A stretch of 64,000 nucleotides of DNA from Chitinophagaceae bacterium (GTDB taxonomy: Bacteria > Bacteroidota > Bacteroidia > Chitinophagales > Chitinophagaceae): the NCBI GenBank assembly GCA_004028795.1, contig SAIW01000006.1:186001-250000 (forward strand), read 5' to 3'. The notes under the pieces are model-generated. The model saw nothing but the letters and a program-made list of their open reading frames with translations. It had not been told where the DNA came from and searched no databases. Below, in pieces: positions 1 through 9,347 of the stretch (the first letter of the stretch is position 1; the number at the start of each line of letters is the position of its first letter). A program made the translations under genes and the position numbers.

Positions 1-115
1 CTTTGGTTTCAGTTTTTATACTTCTTGTTGTAAAACGTTTCGCTTTTTCTTCAACACCCACCTGGTCTATTCTTGAGGAGATATTAAAATCAGGTATTGT
101 TTGCGTTGCAATCAT
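1..115 (-). CDS. Deoxyribose-phosphate aldolase (N-terminal fragment, probable)
   Basis: Reading the minus strand from an ATG at 115 gives 38 codons that run open off the left edge of the window. The translation starts MIATQTIPDFNIS and continues with a basic stretch containing KRFTTRSIKTE. This resembles the N-terminal extension of the longer (type II) DeoC aldolases, in which a similar RSIK-containing segment precedes the barrel. DeoC cleaves deoxyribose 5-phosphate to glyceraldehyde 3-phosphate and acetaldehyde in nucleoside salvage. No catalytic residue lies in the visible part, so the name rests on a remembered N-terminal similarity only. The gene reads in the same direction as secA and is separated from it by a terminator-like hairpin. 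Confidence 0.4.
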   Translation of the reverse strand, partial: MIATQTIPDFNISSRIDQVGVEEKAKRFTTRSIKTETK

Positions 116-137
116 TTCAATTTTTTGAGGACGTCAA

Positions 138-186
138 ATGTAATAAAATAAAATTGCCTGCAAGCATATTGATACTTACAGGCAAT
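138..186 (-). terminator. Rho-independent terminator of secA
   Basis: An 8-bp stem pairs ATTGCCTG at 153-160 with CAGGCAAT at 179-186, and pairing can continue through AAG/CTT after one mismatch. On the minus strand it is followed by a T-rich run (TTTTATTTTATT, 152-138). It sits 17 bases past the secA stop codon. Confidence 0.75.
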
Positions 187-202
187 GTAGTTAAGTAATA
201 CC

Positions 203-3200
203 TTATAACTCCTTCCCATGGCACTGTTTAAACTTCTTACCGCTTCCGCAAGGGCAAGGATCGTTTCTGCCAATCTTCGGTTCAACTCTTATCGGTTCCT
301 GTTTTACAGGTGTTGGGTCGTAATAATCTTTTTCATTGGCACCATATTCCTGACCTGCTGCATCAATCTCACTTTTGTTTGCATTCATTTTACTCAAGTC
401 AGTTTTTTGTTGCCTTCCTTCTTTTACCTGCTCACCTTCTGCCAAAGGAATAGAAGCATGGCTGAGGAACTGTACGATATTTTTGTTCACTTCTGTATCC
501 ATGTTTTTAAATAAAGTAAAGGCTTCTACTTTATAAATAACCAATGGGTCTTTCTGTTCGTAAGTGGCTGTTTGTACACTTTGTTTTAAATCATCCATTG
601 CACGTAAATGCTCTTTCCATGCATCATCAATTAAACCTAACGTTACACTTCGTTCCAAAGCGTTTACCAATTCTGCTCCTTCTGTATCCAATGTCTTCTT
701 CATATTAGCTAACACCTGCATACCTTTTCTTCCATCTGTAAAAGGAACAATTACATTTTCAATATGACTGCCTTGCTGTAATTTGATGTTTTTGAAAACA
801 GGTAATGATTGTTTGGCTAATTCTTCTTTCTTACGTTGATAGTTTACAATGGCTTCACTATATAACTTTTCCGCTAATTGCTGTTCAGGTGATTTCTCTA
901 ATTCTTCTGCAGTAATAGCACTATCAACACCAAAGTTTACAATAACTGCTAACCGGAAACCTTCATAATCATTCTGTTCTTTGAATGATGAAACCAAGCC
1001 TTCTGCAACAGTATAAAATGCATTGTCTAAATCCAATGCTAATCTTTCACCAAACAATGCATGGTTACGTTTGGTATAAATAACTGTACGTTGTTTATTC
1101 ATCACATCATCATACTCCAACAAACGTTTACGAATACCAAAGTTGTTTTCTTCAACCTTGCGTTGTGCACGTTCAATAGATTTGGTAATCATACTGTGCT
1201 GAATCACTTCACCTTCTTTATAACCTGCAAAGTCCATTACTTTGGCAATACGTTCACTGCCAAACATTCTCATCAAATCATCCTCCAGTGCCACAAAGAA
1301 TTGAGAAGAACCGGGATCTCCCTGACGGCCTGCACGACCACGCAACTGCCTATCAACACGACGGGATTCATGACGCTCAGTACCAATAATTGCCAATCCG
1401 CCTGCCTCTTTAACACCCGGTCCTAACTTGATATCGGTACCACGACCTGCCATGTTCGTTGCAATGGTTACCGCACCTGCAATACCTGCTTCGGCAACCA
1501 CCTGAGATTCTCTGGCATGTTGCTTAGCGTTTAATACATTATGAGGAATTTGTTTCTGGCGAAGCATTCTGCTTAATAATTCACTCACTTCAACAGAAGT
1601 AGTACCAACCAATACAGGTCTTCCTTCGCCTCTTAGTTTTACAACTTCATCTATTACAGCACCAAATTTTTCACGTTTGGTTTTATATACTAAATCTTCT
1701 TCATCTTTTCTGATACAAGGAATATTGGTTGGAATAGAAACCACATCCAACTTATAAATATCCCACAACTCTGCAGCTTCTGTTTCGGCGGTACCCGTCA
1801 TACCGCAAAGCTTGTGATACATTCTGAAATAGTTCTGTAAGGTTACGGTAGCATAGGTTTGCGTAGTGGCTTCAATTTTTACATTTTCTTTTGCTTCAAT
1901 AGCCTGATGCAAACCATCGCTGTATCGGCGGCCTTCCATAATACGGCCTGTTTGTTCATCAACAATTTTTACCTGATCTTCAATTACAACATACTCAACA
2001 TCTTTATCAAATAAAGTGTATGCTTTTAATAATTGCTGAACGGTGTGAATTCTGTCTGCCTTAACCGCATACTCATTAATAATATTTTCTTTCTTATGCA
2101 GTTTTTCTTCCGCTGATAAATCTGTGTGCTTTTCTACTTCTTCTAACGATACACTTATATCCGGTATCACAAAAAAGTTAGGGTCTTCTCCTGCTCTGGT
2201 AATTAAGTGAATGCCCTTATCTGTTAATTCAACGCTGTTATTTTTTTCATCAATATAAAAGTATAATTCTTCATCAGCCTTGGGCATTTCACGTTGCTGA
2301 TCTGCGAGGTAATAATTCTCTGCTTTCTGCAATTTCACTCTCATGCCCGGCTCACTTAAAAATTTTATCAAGGCACCGCTTTTAGGCAAACCTCTGTGAG
2401 CTCTGAATAAAGCCAGACCACCATCTTTCGGATCATCATTGCCTTCTGCAATTTTTTTCTTGGCTTCATTTAAGAATTGATTAGTGGCACGTTTTTGTGC
2501 TTCTACCAATTTCTCAATTCTCGGTTTTAATTCAAAGAATTGTTCAATATTATCCTGCTTTCCAATCGGACCTGAAATAATCAAAGGTGTTCTGGCATCA
2601 TCAATCAATACACTATCCACTTCATCCACCATTGCAAAATGATGTTTGCGTTGCACCATTTCTTCAGGGCTGTGTACCATATTATCACGCAGGTAATCAA
2701 AGCCAAATTCATTATTTGTTCCGTAAGTAATATCTGCCCAATAAGCCTTACGGCGTTCTTCTGTATTGGGCTGATGTTTATCTATACAATCAACAGTTAA
2801 ACCCAACCATTCAAAGATGGTTCCGTTCCATTCACTATCACGTTTGGCCAAGTAATCATTCACAGTTACTACATGCACTCCTTCCCCCGCCAATGCATTT
2901 AAGTAAGCAGGCAAAGTAGAAACCAAGGTTTTACCTTCACCCGTACTCATTTCAGCAATTTTACCCTGATGTAAAACTGTACCACCTATTAACTGCACAT
3001 CATAATGCACCATGTTCCAGGTAACCGTTCCGCCCGCAGCAGTCCATGTATTTTTAAAAACAGATTTATCTCCGTTAATATTTACATAGTCTTTCTTAAC
3101 ACTCAGGTTTCTATCAAGCTCTGTTGCAGTTGCAATAATTTCTGTATTTTCTTTAAAACGGCGAGCTGTTTCTTTTACTGTTGCAAATGCTTCGGGTAAA

Positions 3201-3523
3201 ATATTTTCTAATGCTTCTTCTATTTGTTTATCCCTTTTCTTTTTTAATTCATCTATTGCTTTGTAAATTTCATCTTTAGCAACAATTTCAGTTTCGGGCA
3301 ACGCATCTGCTTCAATTTTTTTTGCAGCAATTTCATCATCAACATCTTTCAAATGTTCTTTTATACGCTGTTTAAATTCAACAGTTTTATTGCGTAACTC
3401 GTCGTTAGTAAGGCTTTGATATTGATTAAAAAATTGATTTATTTTCTGTACAACAGGAGTAATTTTTGCAACATCTTTTTCGCTTTTACTTCCGCCTAAT
3501 AATTTCCCTAAAAAGTTAAACAT
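203..3523 (-). CDS. secA: Preprotein translocase ATPase SecA
   Basis: SecA is the ATP-driven motor that pushes unfolded preproteins through SecYEG at the inner membrane. The 1106-residue product carries Walker A GEGKT at about 195-199 and the DEAD-type DEVD at about 300-303, followed by the conserved [12 protein letters not shown]. The second helicase half ([13 protein letters not shown] and the [12 protein letters not shown] stretch) is intact. The C-terminus ends in the [14 protein letters not shown] zinc motif that in other SecA proteins contacts SecB or the ribosome. It is about 200 residues longer than E. coli SecA; part of the excess is a lysine-rich insertion at about residues 330-440, between the first nucleotide-binding domain and the preprotein cross-linking domain, as is usual in Bacteroidota. 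It appears to be monocistronic, ending in a terminator. Confidence 0.98.
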   Translation of the reverse strand: MFNFLGKLLGGSKSEKDVAKITPVVQKINQFFNQYQSLTNDELRNKTVEFKQRIKEHLKDVDDEIAAKKIEADALPETEIVAKDEIYKAIDELKKKRDKQIEEALENILPEAFATVKETARRFKENTEIIATATELDRNLSVKKDYVNINGDKSVFKNTWTAAGGTVTWNMVHYDVQLIGGTVLHQGKIAEMSTGEGKTLVSTLPAYLNALAGEGVHVVTVNDYLAKRDSEWNGTIFEWLGLTVDCIDKHQPNTEERRKAYWADITYGTNNEFGFDYLRDNMVHSPEEMVQRKHHFAMVDEVDSVLIDDARTPLIISGPIGKQDNIEQFFELKPRIEKLVEAQKRATNQFLNEAKKKIAEGNDDPKDGGLALFRAHRGLPKSGALIKFLSEPGMRVKLQKAENYYLADQQREMPKADEELYFYIDEKNNSVELTDKGIHLITRAGEDPNFFVIPDISVSLEEVEKHTDLSAEEKLHKKENIINEYAVKADRIHTVQQLLKAYTLFDKDVEYVVIEDQVKIVDEQTGRIMEGRRYSDGLHQAIEAKENVKIEATTQTYATVTLQNYFRMYHKLCGMTGTAETEAAELWDIYKLDVVSIPTNIPCIRKDEEDLVYKTKREKFGAVIDEVVKLRGEGRPVLVGTTSVEVSELLSRMLRQKQIPHNVLNAKQHARESQVVAEAGIAGAVTIATNMAGRGTDIKLGPGVKEAGGLAIIGTERHESRRVDRQLRGRAGRQGDPGSSQFFVALEDDLMRMFGSERIAKVMDFAGYKEGEVIQHSMITKSIERAQRKVEENNFGIRKRLLEYDDVMNKQRTVIYTKRNHALFGERLALDLDNAFYTVAEGLVSSFKEQNDYEGFRLAVIVNFGVDSAITAEELEKSPEQQLAEKLYSEAIVNYQRKKEELAKQSLPVFKNIKLQQGSHIENVIVPFTDGRKGMQVLANMKKTLDTEGAELVNALERSVTLGLIDDAWKEHLRAMDDLKQSVQTATYEQKDPLVIYKVEAFTLFKNMDTEVNKNIVQFLSHASIPLAEGEQVKEGRQQKTDLSKMNANKSEIDAAGQEYGANEKDYYDPTPVKQEPIRVEPKIGRNDPCPCGSGKKFKQCHGKEL

Positions 3524-3571
3524 GGTGTGTTTTATTTATGTAACCAACTTCAGTATTACATGGCATCGCCT

Positions 3572-3616
3572 GTTGCGTCGCACACTTGTACAGTTGATTT
3601 TTTAAATGAGCAAATC
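3572..3616 (+). repeat. Dispersed repeat family 1, copy A (GTTGCGTCGCACACTT core)
   Basis: The core GTTGCGTCGCACACTTGTAC starts at 3572 and is identical over 20 bases to the copy at 48543. The tail is degraded, retaining ATGAGCAAAT. It lies in the divergent gap between secA and the secreted-protein gene at 3767, about 48 bases upstream of secA and in antisense orientation to it. Confidence 0.75.
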
Positions 3617-3766
3617 ATCCTTCAAAAACCCTGCTTTAATTTTTTTTCGTCAAAATGGCATTTCAGAAGGTTGGCAAATGTAAAGATTTTGATACTGCAT
3701 TGCTTATACAGCATGATAACTTTCATTTTAGGAATTGCTTAACTAAATTGAACTTTATTTGCACTC

Positions 3767-4381
3767 ATGAAATGTTTACTAACAGTGTTATTAAGCTTTA
3801 CCTTGTTGCAAGGCTTTTCTCAAGAAAAATTAAATGACTCTGTTCCTGCAAAAAACTTATCAGATTCTGTTGCAGCCAGAAGAAATGAATTAAACAAAAA
3901 CAACCTTTATTTTCTTACAGGATGGGCTGCTGTAAATATTGTACAGGGAGGTATTTCTGCCACCAATGCCAAAGGCAGCAATAAATATTTCTTTCAAATG
4001 AATACTTATTGGAATGTGGTAAACCTTGCTGTTGCAGGTGTTGGACTATACACCATAAAAAAAGAGATGAATAAAAAATTAACTGCTGCAGAAAACTATA
4101 AAAAGCAAAACAATCTTGAGAAGTTTTTATTATTCAACACAGGTTTAGATGCAACCTACCTTACAACAGGTTTATACTTAAATGAAAGAGGTAAAAGGCT
4201 AAATAACGAAACCACTGAAGGCTATGGCAGCAGCCTTATTTTACAGGGTGGTTTTTTATTGGTTTTTGATATTATTCAATACTTAGAACACCGCCAAAAC
4301 GGCAAGAAGCTGAATAGTTTAATTGATAAAATTTCTTTAGGCAGCACACCAAACGGTGCAGGCTTAGTTTACAATTTCTAA
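3767..4381 (+). CDS. Secreted/membrane protein of unknown function
   Basis: I do not recognise a named family with confidence. The 204-residue product has a cleavable-type signal peptide (hydrophobic residues 3-16, then GFSQ). It also has four further hydrophobic stretches, at about 46-65, 80-98, 122-142 and 152-170, so it is probably an integral membrane protein. The body is rich in Asn, Lys and Thr with short Lys-rich loops. The start is supported by the signal peptide directly after the ATG. It stands alone between the secA promoter region and the atpG promoter. Proteins of this shape are common among Bacteroidota hypotheticals; no catalytic motif is visible. Confidence 0.8.
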   Translation: MKCLLTVLLSFTLLQGFSQEKLNDSVPAKNLSDSVAARRNELNKNNLYFLTGWAAVNIVQGGISATNAKGSNKYFFQMNTYWNVVNLAVAGVGLYTIKKEMNKKLTAAENYKKQNNLEKFLLFNTGLDATYLTTGLYLNERGKRLNNETTEGYGSSLILQGGFLLVFDIIQYLEHRQNGKKLNSLIDKISLGSTPNGAGLVYNF

Positions 4382-4442
4382 GACAGCTACGTATATTTTC
4401 CACAGATTTAAAGGTTGCAGTAAAAATTAAGCTGTTTTCTGT

Positions 4443-4450
4443 TACTTTTG
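4443..4450 (+). promoter_or_regulatory. Probable -7 promoter element for atpG (TACTTTTG)
   Basis: TACTTTTG followed by CCGCC fits the Bacteroidota -7 consensus TAnnTTTG exactly. Transcription would start near 4456, giving a leader of about 88 bases made largely of TTTAAA-rich repeats. Confidence 0.6.
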
Positions 4451-4457
4451 CCGCCAT

Positions 4458-4536
4458 TTCAAAGGTTTCAAAGTTTAAAAGTTCAAAAGTTTAATAACTG
4501 AACTTTCTACTTCTTAAACATTAAACTATTAAACGT
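4458..4536 (+). repeat. TTTAAA-rich spacer repeat upstream of atpG
   Basis: Degenerate short direct repeats of the AAAGTTTAAA / TTAAACRTT type fill the atpG leader and end in TTAAACGTT just before the start codon. Similar spacers occur at 5431-5508, 43814-43848 and 44251-44306. Confidence 0.6.
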
Positions 4537-4543
4537 TAGCAAA

Positions 4544-5428
4544 ATGGCCGGTCAATTAAAAGAAGTCCGTAACAGAATTAAAAGCGTTCAAAGTACACAG
4601 CAAATTACCAAAGCAATGAAAATGGTAAGTGCTGCCAAACTCCGCAGAGCCCAGGATGCCATTATTCAAATGAGGCCTTATGCACAGAAACTGCAGGAAA
4701 TGCTCAGCAATATTGTAAGTAATATTGAAGGTGGTGCTTCTTTAAAATTGGCAGAAGAAAGAACCATTGAAAAAGTTTTATTGATTGTTATTACCAGCGA
4801 CAGAGGTTTGGCAGGTGCTTATAATACCAACATTATTAAAGCTGCTAAACAAAGTATTACAGATAAATATGCTGCTCAATTTAAAAAAGGAAATGTTACC
4901 ATTTGGAATATAGGAAAGAAGGGTTACGAAGCTTTAAGTAAAGCAGGTTATAAAACAGATGCGACCCATAAGGACATTTTCTTGCACTTAAGTTTTGAAA
5001 ATGTTCAGGCTGCTGCACAAGCTGCTATGAGTGCATTTGAAAACGGTGAGTTTGATGCTGTTGAAATTGTGTACAGTCAATTTAAAAATGCTGCTACACA
5101 GGCTTTTGTTGTTGAACAGTTTTTACCAATTCCTAAAGTTGAAAATAAAGCAGCCAAAAACATAAAAGCAGATTTTATTTTTCAGCCGGATAAAGAATCT
5201 TTAATTGCTGAATTAATGCCGAAGATTTTGAATACGCAATTATTTAAAGCGGTATTAGATGCACACGCAAGTGAACACGGAGCAAGAATGACGGCAATGG
5301 ATAAAGCAAGTGAGAATGCGAACGAGTTATTAAAAACATTAAAAATTTCTTATAACCGTGCACGTCAGGCTGCCATTACCACAGAGCTTACAGAAATTGT
5401 GAGCGGTGCTGCTGCACTTCAAGGATAA
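4544..5428 (+). CDS. atpG: F1Fo ATP synthase subunit gamma
   Basis: The gamma subunit is the rotor shaft of the F1 sector at the inner membrane. The 294-residue product has the typical N-terminal helix with RNRIKSVQSTQQITKAMKMV, the ITSDRGLAGAYNTNI core segment at about 81-95, and the conserved C-terminal helix with SYNRARQAAITTELTEIVSG. Length is normal for the family (about 280-300). It is not next to atpA, atpH, atpD or any other ATP synthase gene in the window: upstream is an unrelated secreted protein and downstream is scpB. TTTAAA-rich spacer repeats lie on both sides. The start ATG gives the canonical MAGQLKEVRNRI. Confidence 0.97.
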   Translation: MAGQLKEVRNRIKSVQSTQQITKAMKMVSAAKLRRAQDAIIQMRPYAQKLQEMLSNIVSNIEGGASLKLAEERTIEKVLLIVITSDRGLAGAYNTNIIKAAKQSITDKYAAQFKKGNVTIWNIGKKGYEALSKAGYKTDATHKDIFLHLSFENVQAAAQAAMSAFENGEFDAVEIVYSQFKNAATQAFVVEQFLPIPKVENKAAKNIKADFIFQPDKESLIAELMPKILNTQLFKAVLDAHASEHGARMTAMDKASENANELLKTLKISYNRARQAAITTELTEIVSGAAALQG

Positions 5429-5430
5429 AA

Positions 5431-5508
5431 ACAGTTTAAAAGTTTAAGGTTTAAAAGTTTAGAGTCCTTTAAAACCTTGAACGTACAACGTTAAACTTTA
5501 AACGTTAA
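5431..5508 (+). repeat. TTTAAA-rich spacer repeat between atpG and scpB
   Basis: About 78 bases of imperfect GTTTAAAAGTTTAA units, ending with ACGTTAAACTTTAAACGTT. It is the same type of spacer as the one before atpG, so atpG is bracketed by two. Confidence 0.6.
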
Positions 5509-5511
5509 ACA

Positions 5512-6255
5512 TTGGAACTTTCTCAGATAATACCACATATTGAAGCTTTAATTTTTGCAAGCGATAAACCATTAACTGCATTAGATATTGTTGAGTTAAT
5601 TAATAATGCTTTTGCTTTTATGGAAGAACGTGTAACGCTTGACCAGGTTGAAAGCTGCATTGCAGGTATTAAAGAAAAATATGCTTCTGAGTTTTATCCG
5701 TTTGAAGTGAAAGAAAGCGGCGGCGGTTTACAATTTCTTACTAAAGTTGATTATCATAAAACATTAGCTCAGTTAAACGGTGATAAGTTCTTAAAGCGTT
5801 TATCAACTGCTGCTTTAGAAACCTTAGCTATCATTGCTTATAAACAACCGATTACTAAAGGTGAAATTGAAGCCATACGGGGTGTTAACAGCGATTACAG
5901 TGTACAGAAATTATTGGAGAAAGAATTAATTGTTATCAGCGGAAGAAACGAAAATATGCCCGGGCATCCTTTGGTTTATGCTACTTCTAAAAACTTTATG
6001 GATTATTTCGGTATTAACACCACTGATGATTTACCAAAAATTAAAGAAGTATTGGCTGAACAAATTGTAGAAGGTACCATTATTAATCCGGATGATTTTA
6101 AGAGTGAACAACCACTACCCGAAATAGAGGAAGAAGCAAAAGAAGAAAATTCAAGCTTAACGGTTACTGAAGATGGCAGTTTAATTGAAGCCGCTAATAA
6201 AGATGAACAACAAACAGACTCAGATTCATCACAAGAAGAAAAAACAGAAGACTAA
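5512..6255 (+). CDS. scpB: Segregation and condensation protein B
   Basis: ScpB is the winged-helix partner of ScpA and SMC in the chromosome condensation complex. The 247-residue product has the hallmark segment LAIIAYKQPITKGEIEAIRG at about 104-123, followed by a second winged-helix half. Residues from about 195 on form a very acidic, low-complexity tail (EEEAKEEN through SDSSQEEKTED), a common and variable extension. The start is a TTG (5512), because no ATG precedes the conserved first helix MELSQIIPHIEALIFAS; the TTG lies directly after the TTTAAA spacer. A clear terminator follows. scpA is not adjacent. Confidence 0.93.
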   Translation: MELSQIIPHIEALIFASDKPLTALDIVELINNAFAFMEERVTLDQVESCIAGIKEKYASEFYPFEVKESGGGLQFLTKVDYHKTLAQLNGDKFLKRLSTAALETLAIIAYKQPITKGEIEAIRGVNSDYSVQKLLEKELIVISGRNENMPGHPLVYATSKNFMDYFGINTTDDLPKIKEVLAEQIVEGTIINPDDFKSEQPLPEIEEEAKEENSSLTVTEDGSLIEAANKDEQQTDSDSSQEEKTED

Positions 6256-6260
6256 AATAT

Positions 6261-6288
6261 AAGCCCTGCTGAATGCGGGGCTTTTTTA
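6261..6288 (+). terminator. Rho-independent terminator of scpB
   Basis: The stem AAGCCCTGC / GCGGGGCTT closes a TGAAT loop and runs directly into TTTTTT. Confidence 0.85.
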
Positions 6289-6322
6289 TATATCATCACC
6301 TAGAAATCTTCTTGCATACAGC

Positions 6323-6330
6323 TATCTTCG
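6323..6330 (+). promoter_or_regulatory. Possible -7 element for lysA (TATCTTCG)
   Basis: TATCTTCG matches TAnnTTTG at all but one fixed position and ends five bases before the lysA ATG. If real, the transcript would be leaderless or nearly so. Confidence 0.35.
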
Positions 6331-6334
6331 CAAC

Positions 6335-7543
6335 ATGTCAGAACATTTGAGCAACGAGCAACTAATTCAGGCTGCACATCAATTCGGTACACCATTGTAC
6401 CTATATCATGCAGAAAAAATTTCAGAGCAATACAATAAGCTAACTACTGCATTTAACAAAAGCAATGTAGTGTTCTTTTATGCCTGTAAAGCATTAACCA
6501 ATATTAATATTTTAAAGCACATAAAAAACATTGGTTGCAATATAGACTGCAGCAGTATTAATGAAGCCAAATTAGCTCTGCATGCAGGTTTTACACCGGA
6601 AAGGGTTTTATATACTTCCAACGGAATTGCTTTTGAAGAAATTGAAGAAGCCAAAAATTTAGGTATTCATATTAACATTGACAGTATTTCTAACCTTGAA
6701 AAATTCGGAAAGAAATTCGGGCATTCATATCCTGTTGGTATTCGCCTTCGCCCGAATATTATGGCTGGCGGAAATTTAAAAATTTCAACAGGGCATGATA
6801 AAAGCAAGTTCGGTATTCCTGTTGACCAGATTGACGAAGTATTAAATTTAATTGACAAGTATAATCTGCATATAAAAGATTTACACATACACACCGGCAG
6901 TGAAATAAAAGATGTAGAAGTGTTTGTAAAAGGCATTGAGGTATTGTTTGAAATAATGCCGAAGTTTAATGAGTTGGAATTTATTGATTTAGGCGGTGGT
7001 TTTAAAGTGCCTTATAAAGATGGCGATGCAGAAACTGATATTAATTTATTGGCAGAAAAAGTAAAAGAAGCTTTTGATAATCATCCTTATCATAAACCGT
7101 TGCAGGTTTGGTTTGAGCCCGGTAAGTTTATGGTGAGTGAATGCGGTTATTTTATAACAGAAGTGAATGTACTGAAGCAAACTAAAACAACCGATTTTAT
7201 TGGCGTGAATAGCGGCTTTAATCATTTAATACGACCCATGTTTTACGATGCTTATCACAAAATAAAAAACATAAGCAATCCTGATGGTGAAGTAAAACAT
7301 TATGCAGTAACAGGTAATATTTGTGAGACAGATACTTTTGCATGGGACAGAAAATTAAATGAAGTAAGAGAAGGTGATTTATTGGTATTTTATAATGCCG
7401 GTGCTTATGGTTTTGAAATGAGCAGCAACTTTAACAGTCGTTATAAACCTGCGGAAGTATTGTTCATCAATAATGAATTTCATTTAATAAGAAAGAGAGA
7501 TAGCTTTGAAGACTTATTAAAAAATCAGGTAGAAATTTTGTAA
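6335..7543 (+). CDS. lysA: Diaminopimelate decarboxylase
   Basis: LysA removes CO2 from meso-diaminopimelate to make L-lysine, using pyridoxal phosphate. The 402-residue product is an alanine-racemase-like barrel with the PLP lysine K52 in FYACKALTN. It also has HIHTGSEI, the phosphate-binding glycine loop DLGGGFKVPY, FEPGKF, and the C-terminal CETDTFAWDR cysteine that completes the active site across the dimer. The length is typical. It starts at the first ATG after a terminator and promoter-like box, so it is probably its own transcription unit, possibly including the ABC ATPase gene downstream. Related carboxynorspermidine decarboxylases share the fold, but the motif set fits LysA better. 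Confidence 0.93.
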   Translation: MSEHLSNEQLIQAAHQFGTPLYLYHAEKISEQYNKLTTAFNKSNVVFFYACKALTNINILKHIKNIGCNIDCSSINEAKLALHAGFTPERVLYTSNGIAFEEIEEAKNLGIHINIDSISNLEKFGKKFGHSYPVGIRLRPNIMAGGNLKISTGHDKSKFGIPVDQIDEVLNLIDKYNLHIKDLHIHTGSEIKDVEVFVKGIEVLFEIMPKFNELEFIDLGGGFKVPYKDGDAETDINLLAEKVKEAFDNHPYHKPLQVWFEPGKFMVSECGYFITEVNVLKQTKTTDFIGVNSGFNHLIRPMFYDAYHKIKNISNPDGEVKHYAVTGNICETDTFAWDRKLNEVREGDLLVFYNAGAYGFEMSSNFNSRYKPAEVLFINNEFHLIRKRDSFEDLLKNQVEIL

Positions 7544-7560
7544 ATAGATACATAAAGTTT

Positions 7561-7586
7561 GAAAAGCACAAGAGTGCGACGCAATG
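7561..7586 (-). repeat. Dispersed repeat family 1, copy B
   Basis: On the minus strand the sequence ATTGCGTCGCACTCTTGTGC matches the family core GTTGCGTCGCACACTTGTAC with four differences. It sits in the 77-base gap between lysA and the ABC ATPase gene; no tail is recognisable. Confidence 0.6.
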
Positions 7587-7620
7587 GAAGTTTAATTGAA
7601 ATACAAAAGCCGGCTACACA

Positions 7621-8400
7621 ATGATTGAAGTAAAAAACATAAAAAAATCTTTTGGCGATAGAATTATTTTGCAGGATATATCGGCACAAATGCAAGCCGG
7701 CAAATGCAATTTAATTATCGGTACCAGTGGCAGTGGTAAAACTGTTTTTACCAAATGCATGGTGGGTTTGTTTGAACCCGATGCGGGTGAAATTATTTAT
7801 GAGGGTAAAAACATGCTGCACATGAGCAATGAAGAAAAAAAGTTACTTCGCCAGGATATCGGCATGTTGTTTCAAGGTAGTGCTTTGTTTGATAGTATGA
7901 CGGTTGAACAAAACATATTATTTCCGTTAGATATGTTTACAAGGCTATCACAGGCAGAAAAAAAGAAACGCTGTAATGAAGTGTTAGAACGTGTTAATTT
8001 AAAAGATGCGAATAAAAAATATCCGAGTGAAATTAGTGGTGGCATGAAGAAACGTGTAGGTATTGCAAGAGCTATTGTATTAAACCCTAAATATTTGTTT
8101 TGTGATGAACCTAATAGTGGTTTAGACCCGCAAACATCTTTACTGATTGATAAGCTGATTAAAGAAATTACCAATGAATTTAATATTACCACAATTGTTG
8201 TAACACACGATATGAATAGTGTTATGGAAATAGGCGACCATATTGTGTACCTGCATCAGGGCAGGAAACAATGGGAAGGAACTAATAAAGACATTATTTT
8301 CAGTAAAGATGAACTGTTGAATAATTTCATTTTTGCATCAGACTTTTTACAGGATGCCAAACAAATGAGAATGATGGAAGCTAACGGCAATAAGCAATAA
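7621..8400 (+). CDS. ABC transporter ATPase, MlaF type (phospholipid trafficking)
   Basis: The 259-residue protein is a complete ABC ATPase. It has Walker A GTSGSGKT at 34-41, the Q-loop GMLFQGSALFDSMTV, the signature SGGMKKRVGIARA, Walker B YLFCDEP followed by NSGLDP, and the H-loop VTHD. The signature GGMKKR and the SALFDSMTV segment are typical of MlaF/TGD3 ATPases, which power MCE-type lipid transport between inner and outer membranes. The MlaE permease and MlaD MCE subunit that normally flank it are absent here, so its partners are encoded elsewhere or the gene has moved. An assignment to a general ABC family is certain; the lipid role is inferred from the signature. Confidence 0.85.
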   Translation: MIEVKNIKKSFGDRIILQDISAQMQAGKCNLIIGTSGSGKTVFTKCMVGLFEPDAGEIIYEGKNMLHMSNEEKKLLRQDIGMLFQGSALFDSMTVEQNILFPLDMFTRLSQAEKKKRCNEVLERVNLKDANKKYPSEISGGMKKRVGIARAIVLNPKYLFCDEPNSGLDPQTSLLIDKLIKEITNEFNITTIVVTHDMNSVMEIGDHIVYLHQGRKQWEGTNKDIIFSKDELLNNFIFASDFLQDAKQMRMMEANGNKQ

Positions 8401-8468
8401 TAATAAACTTATTCTGGCATGGTTTTTTAAAGTTGAATGGTTATTGAATCAACAAAAAAATTAAAATC

Positions 8469-8762
8469 ATGAAAAAGATAGCAATCATTGCCTTCGGTGC
8501 ATTTATATCAATTAATGCAATGGCACAAACAACTGTAAAGAAAGAGTTGAAAGAGTTGAAGCAAGATAAAAAAGAGTTGAAACAAGAAAGAAATGAGCGT
8601 AATACAAAACTGGTACACGGTAAGTTTAAAGCAGCTAAACAAGAGCAAAAAGAAATAAGACAGGAAAGAAAAGATTTGAACGCTACTAAAAAAGATTTAA
8701 AAAGGAAAGGAGTAAAAAAACCGGTATCCAAAGCAACCGGCAAACCTGAAATAAATAATTAA
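8469..8762 (+). CDS. Small secreted Lys/Glu-rich coiled-coil protein
   Basis: A 97-residue product with a signal peptide (MKKIAIIAFGAFISINAMAQ) followed by a highly charged mature part. The mature part is built of repeats such as KKELKELKQDKKELKQERN and RQERKDLNATKKDLKRKG. The spacing of Leu residues suggests one or two long amphipathic helices or a coiled coil. No enzyme motif is present. Comparable small basic periplasmic proteins occur in many Bacteroidota without known function. It has its own terminator immediately downstream. Confidence 0.75.
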   Translation: MKKIAIIAFGAFISINAMAQTTVKKELKELKQDKKELKQERNERNTKLVHGKFKAAKQEQKEIRQERKDLNATKKDLKRKGVKKPVSKATGKPEINN

Positions 8763-8771
8763 AAAGTTCAC

Positions 8772-8805
8772 AAAAAAGCCGGTAAACTCTTATCGGCTTT
8801 TTTAT
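8772..8805 (+). terminator. Rho-independent terminator
   Basis: AAAAAAGCCG pairs with CGGCTTTTTT around a 12-base loop and is followed by T-rich sequence, ten bases past the stop of the small coiled-coil gene. Confidence 0.85.
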
Positions 8806-8833
8806 TTCTGGTAAATCAAACTATTTTTATTGC

Positions 8834-9337
8834 ATGAAAAAACTACTATTCTTTTTTACTACGGTAATTGCTTTGTCTGCCAATGCTCAGCAACCAAAAG
8901 ATACATCTGCACCCTATTTAAGAAATCAAAATATTCCGCCAATAAAAATTATTACTGCCATAAACGGTACAGATACTACATGGTTTACCAACGATAATCT
9001 TCCGAAAGATAAAACCATAGCTATTATTTATTTCAGTCCTGAGTGCAGCCATTGCCAATACGAAGCAAAAGAATTAGTAAAAGCCAAAGAGCAAATACAA
9101 AACTTATTTTTTGTTTGGGTAGCTTATCACCCTGTTGCAGATAATATTGCTTTTGCAGAAAAATATCAACTTAATCAACTACCCAATACGGTTATCGGAA
9201 GAGACCCCAAATATTTTATTCCCGCCTTCTTTCGTGTTGAGTTTACACCGTTCATGGCTATTTATAAAAAAGGAAAATTTGTAAAAGAATTCAGAGAAGG
9301 AGCAAAGGTTGAAGAATTGGTTGAAGTAGCTAAGTAA
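8834..9337 (+). CDS. Periplasmic thioredoxin-like protein (TlpA/redoxin family)
   Basis: The 167-residue product has an N-terminal signal peptide ending near NAQ (residue 19) and a thioredoxin fold. The redox motif is C71-S-H-C74 in YFSPECSHCQYEAKEL, and a typical later strand reads RVEFTPFMAIYKKGKFV, with the expected cis-Pro region (TPF). It should act as a periplasmic thiol-disulfide oxidoreductase or thiol-dependent sensor; the partner is unknown. The CSHC centre, rather than CPPC or CGPC, is common in Bacteroidota TlpA-like proteins. It is followed after ten bases by another secreted-protein gene, so the two may be co-transcribed. Confidence 0.82.
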   Translation: MKKLLFFFTTVIALSANAQQPKDTSAPYLRNQNIPPIKIITAINGTDTTWFTNDNLPKDKTIAIIYFSPECSHCQYEAKELVKAKEQIQNLFFVWVAYHPVADNIAFAEKYQLNQLPNTVIGRDPKYFIPAFFRVEFTPFMAIYKKGKFVKEFREGAKVEELVEVAK

Positions 9338-9347
9338 GTTTTAAATT

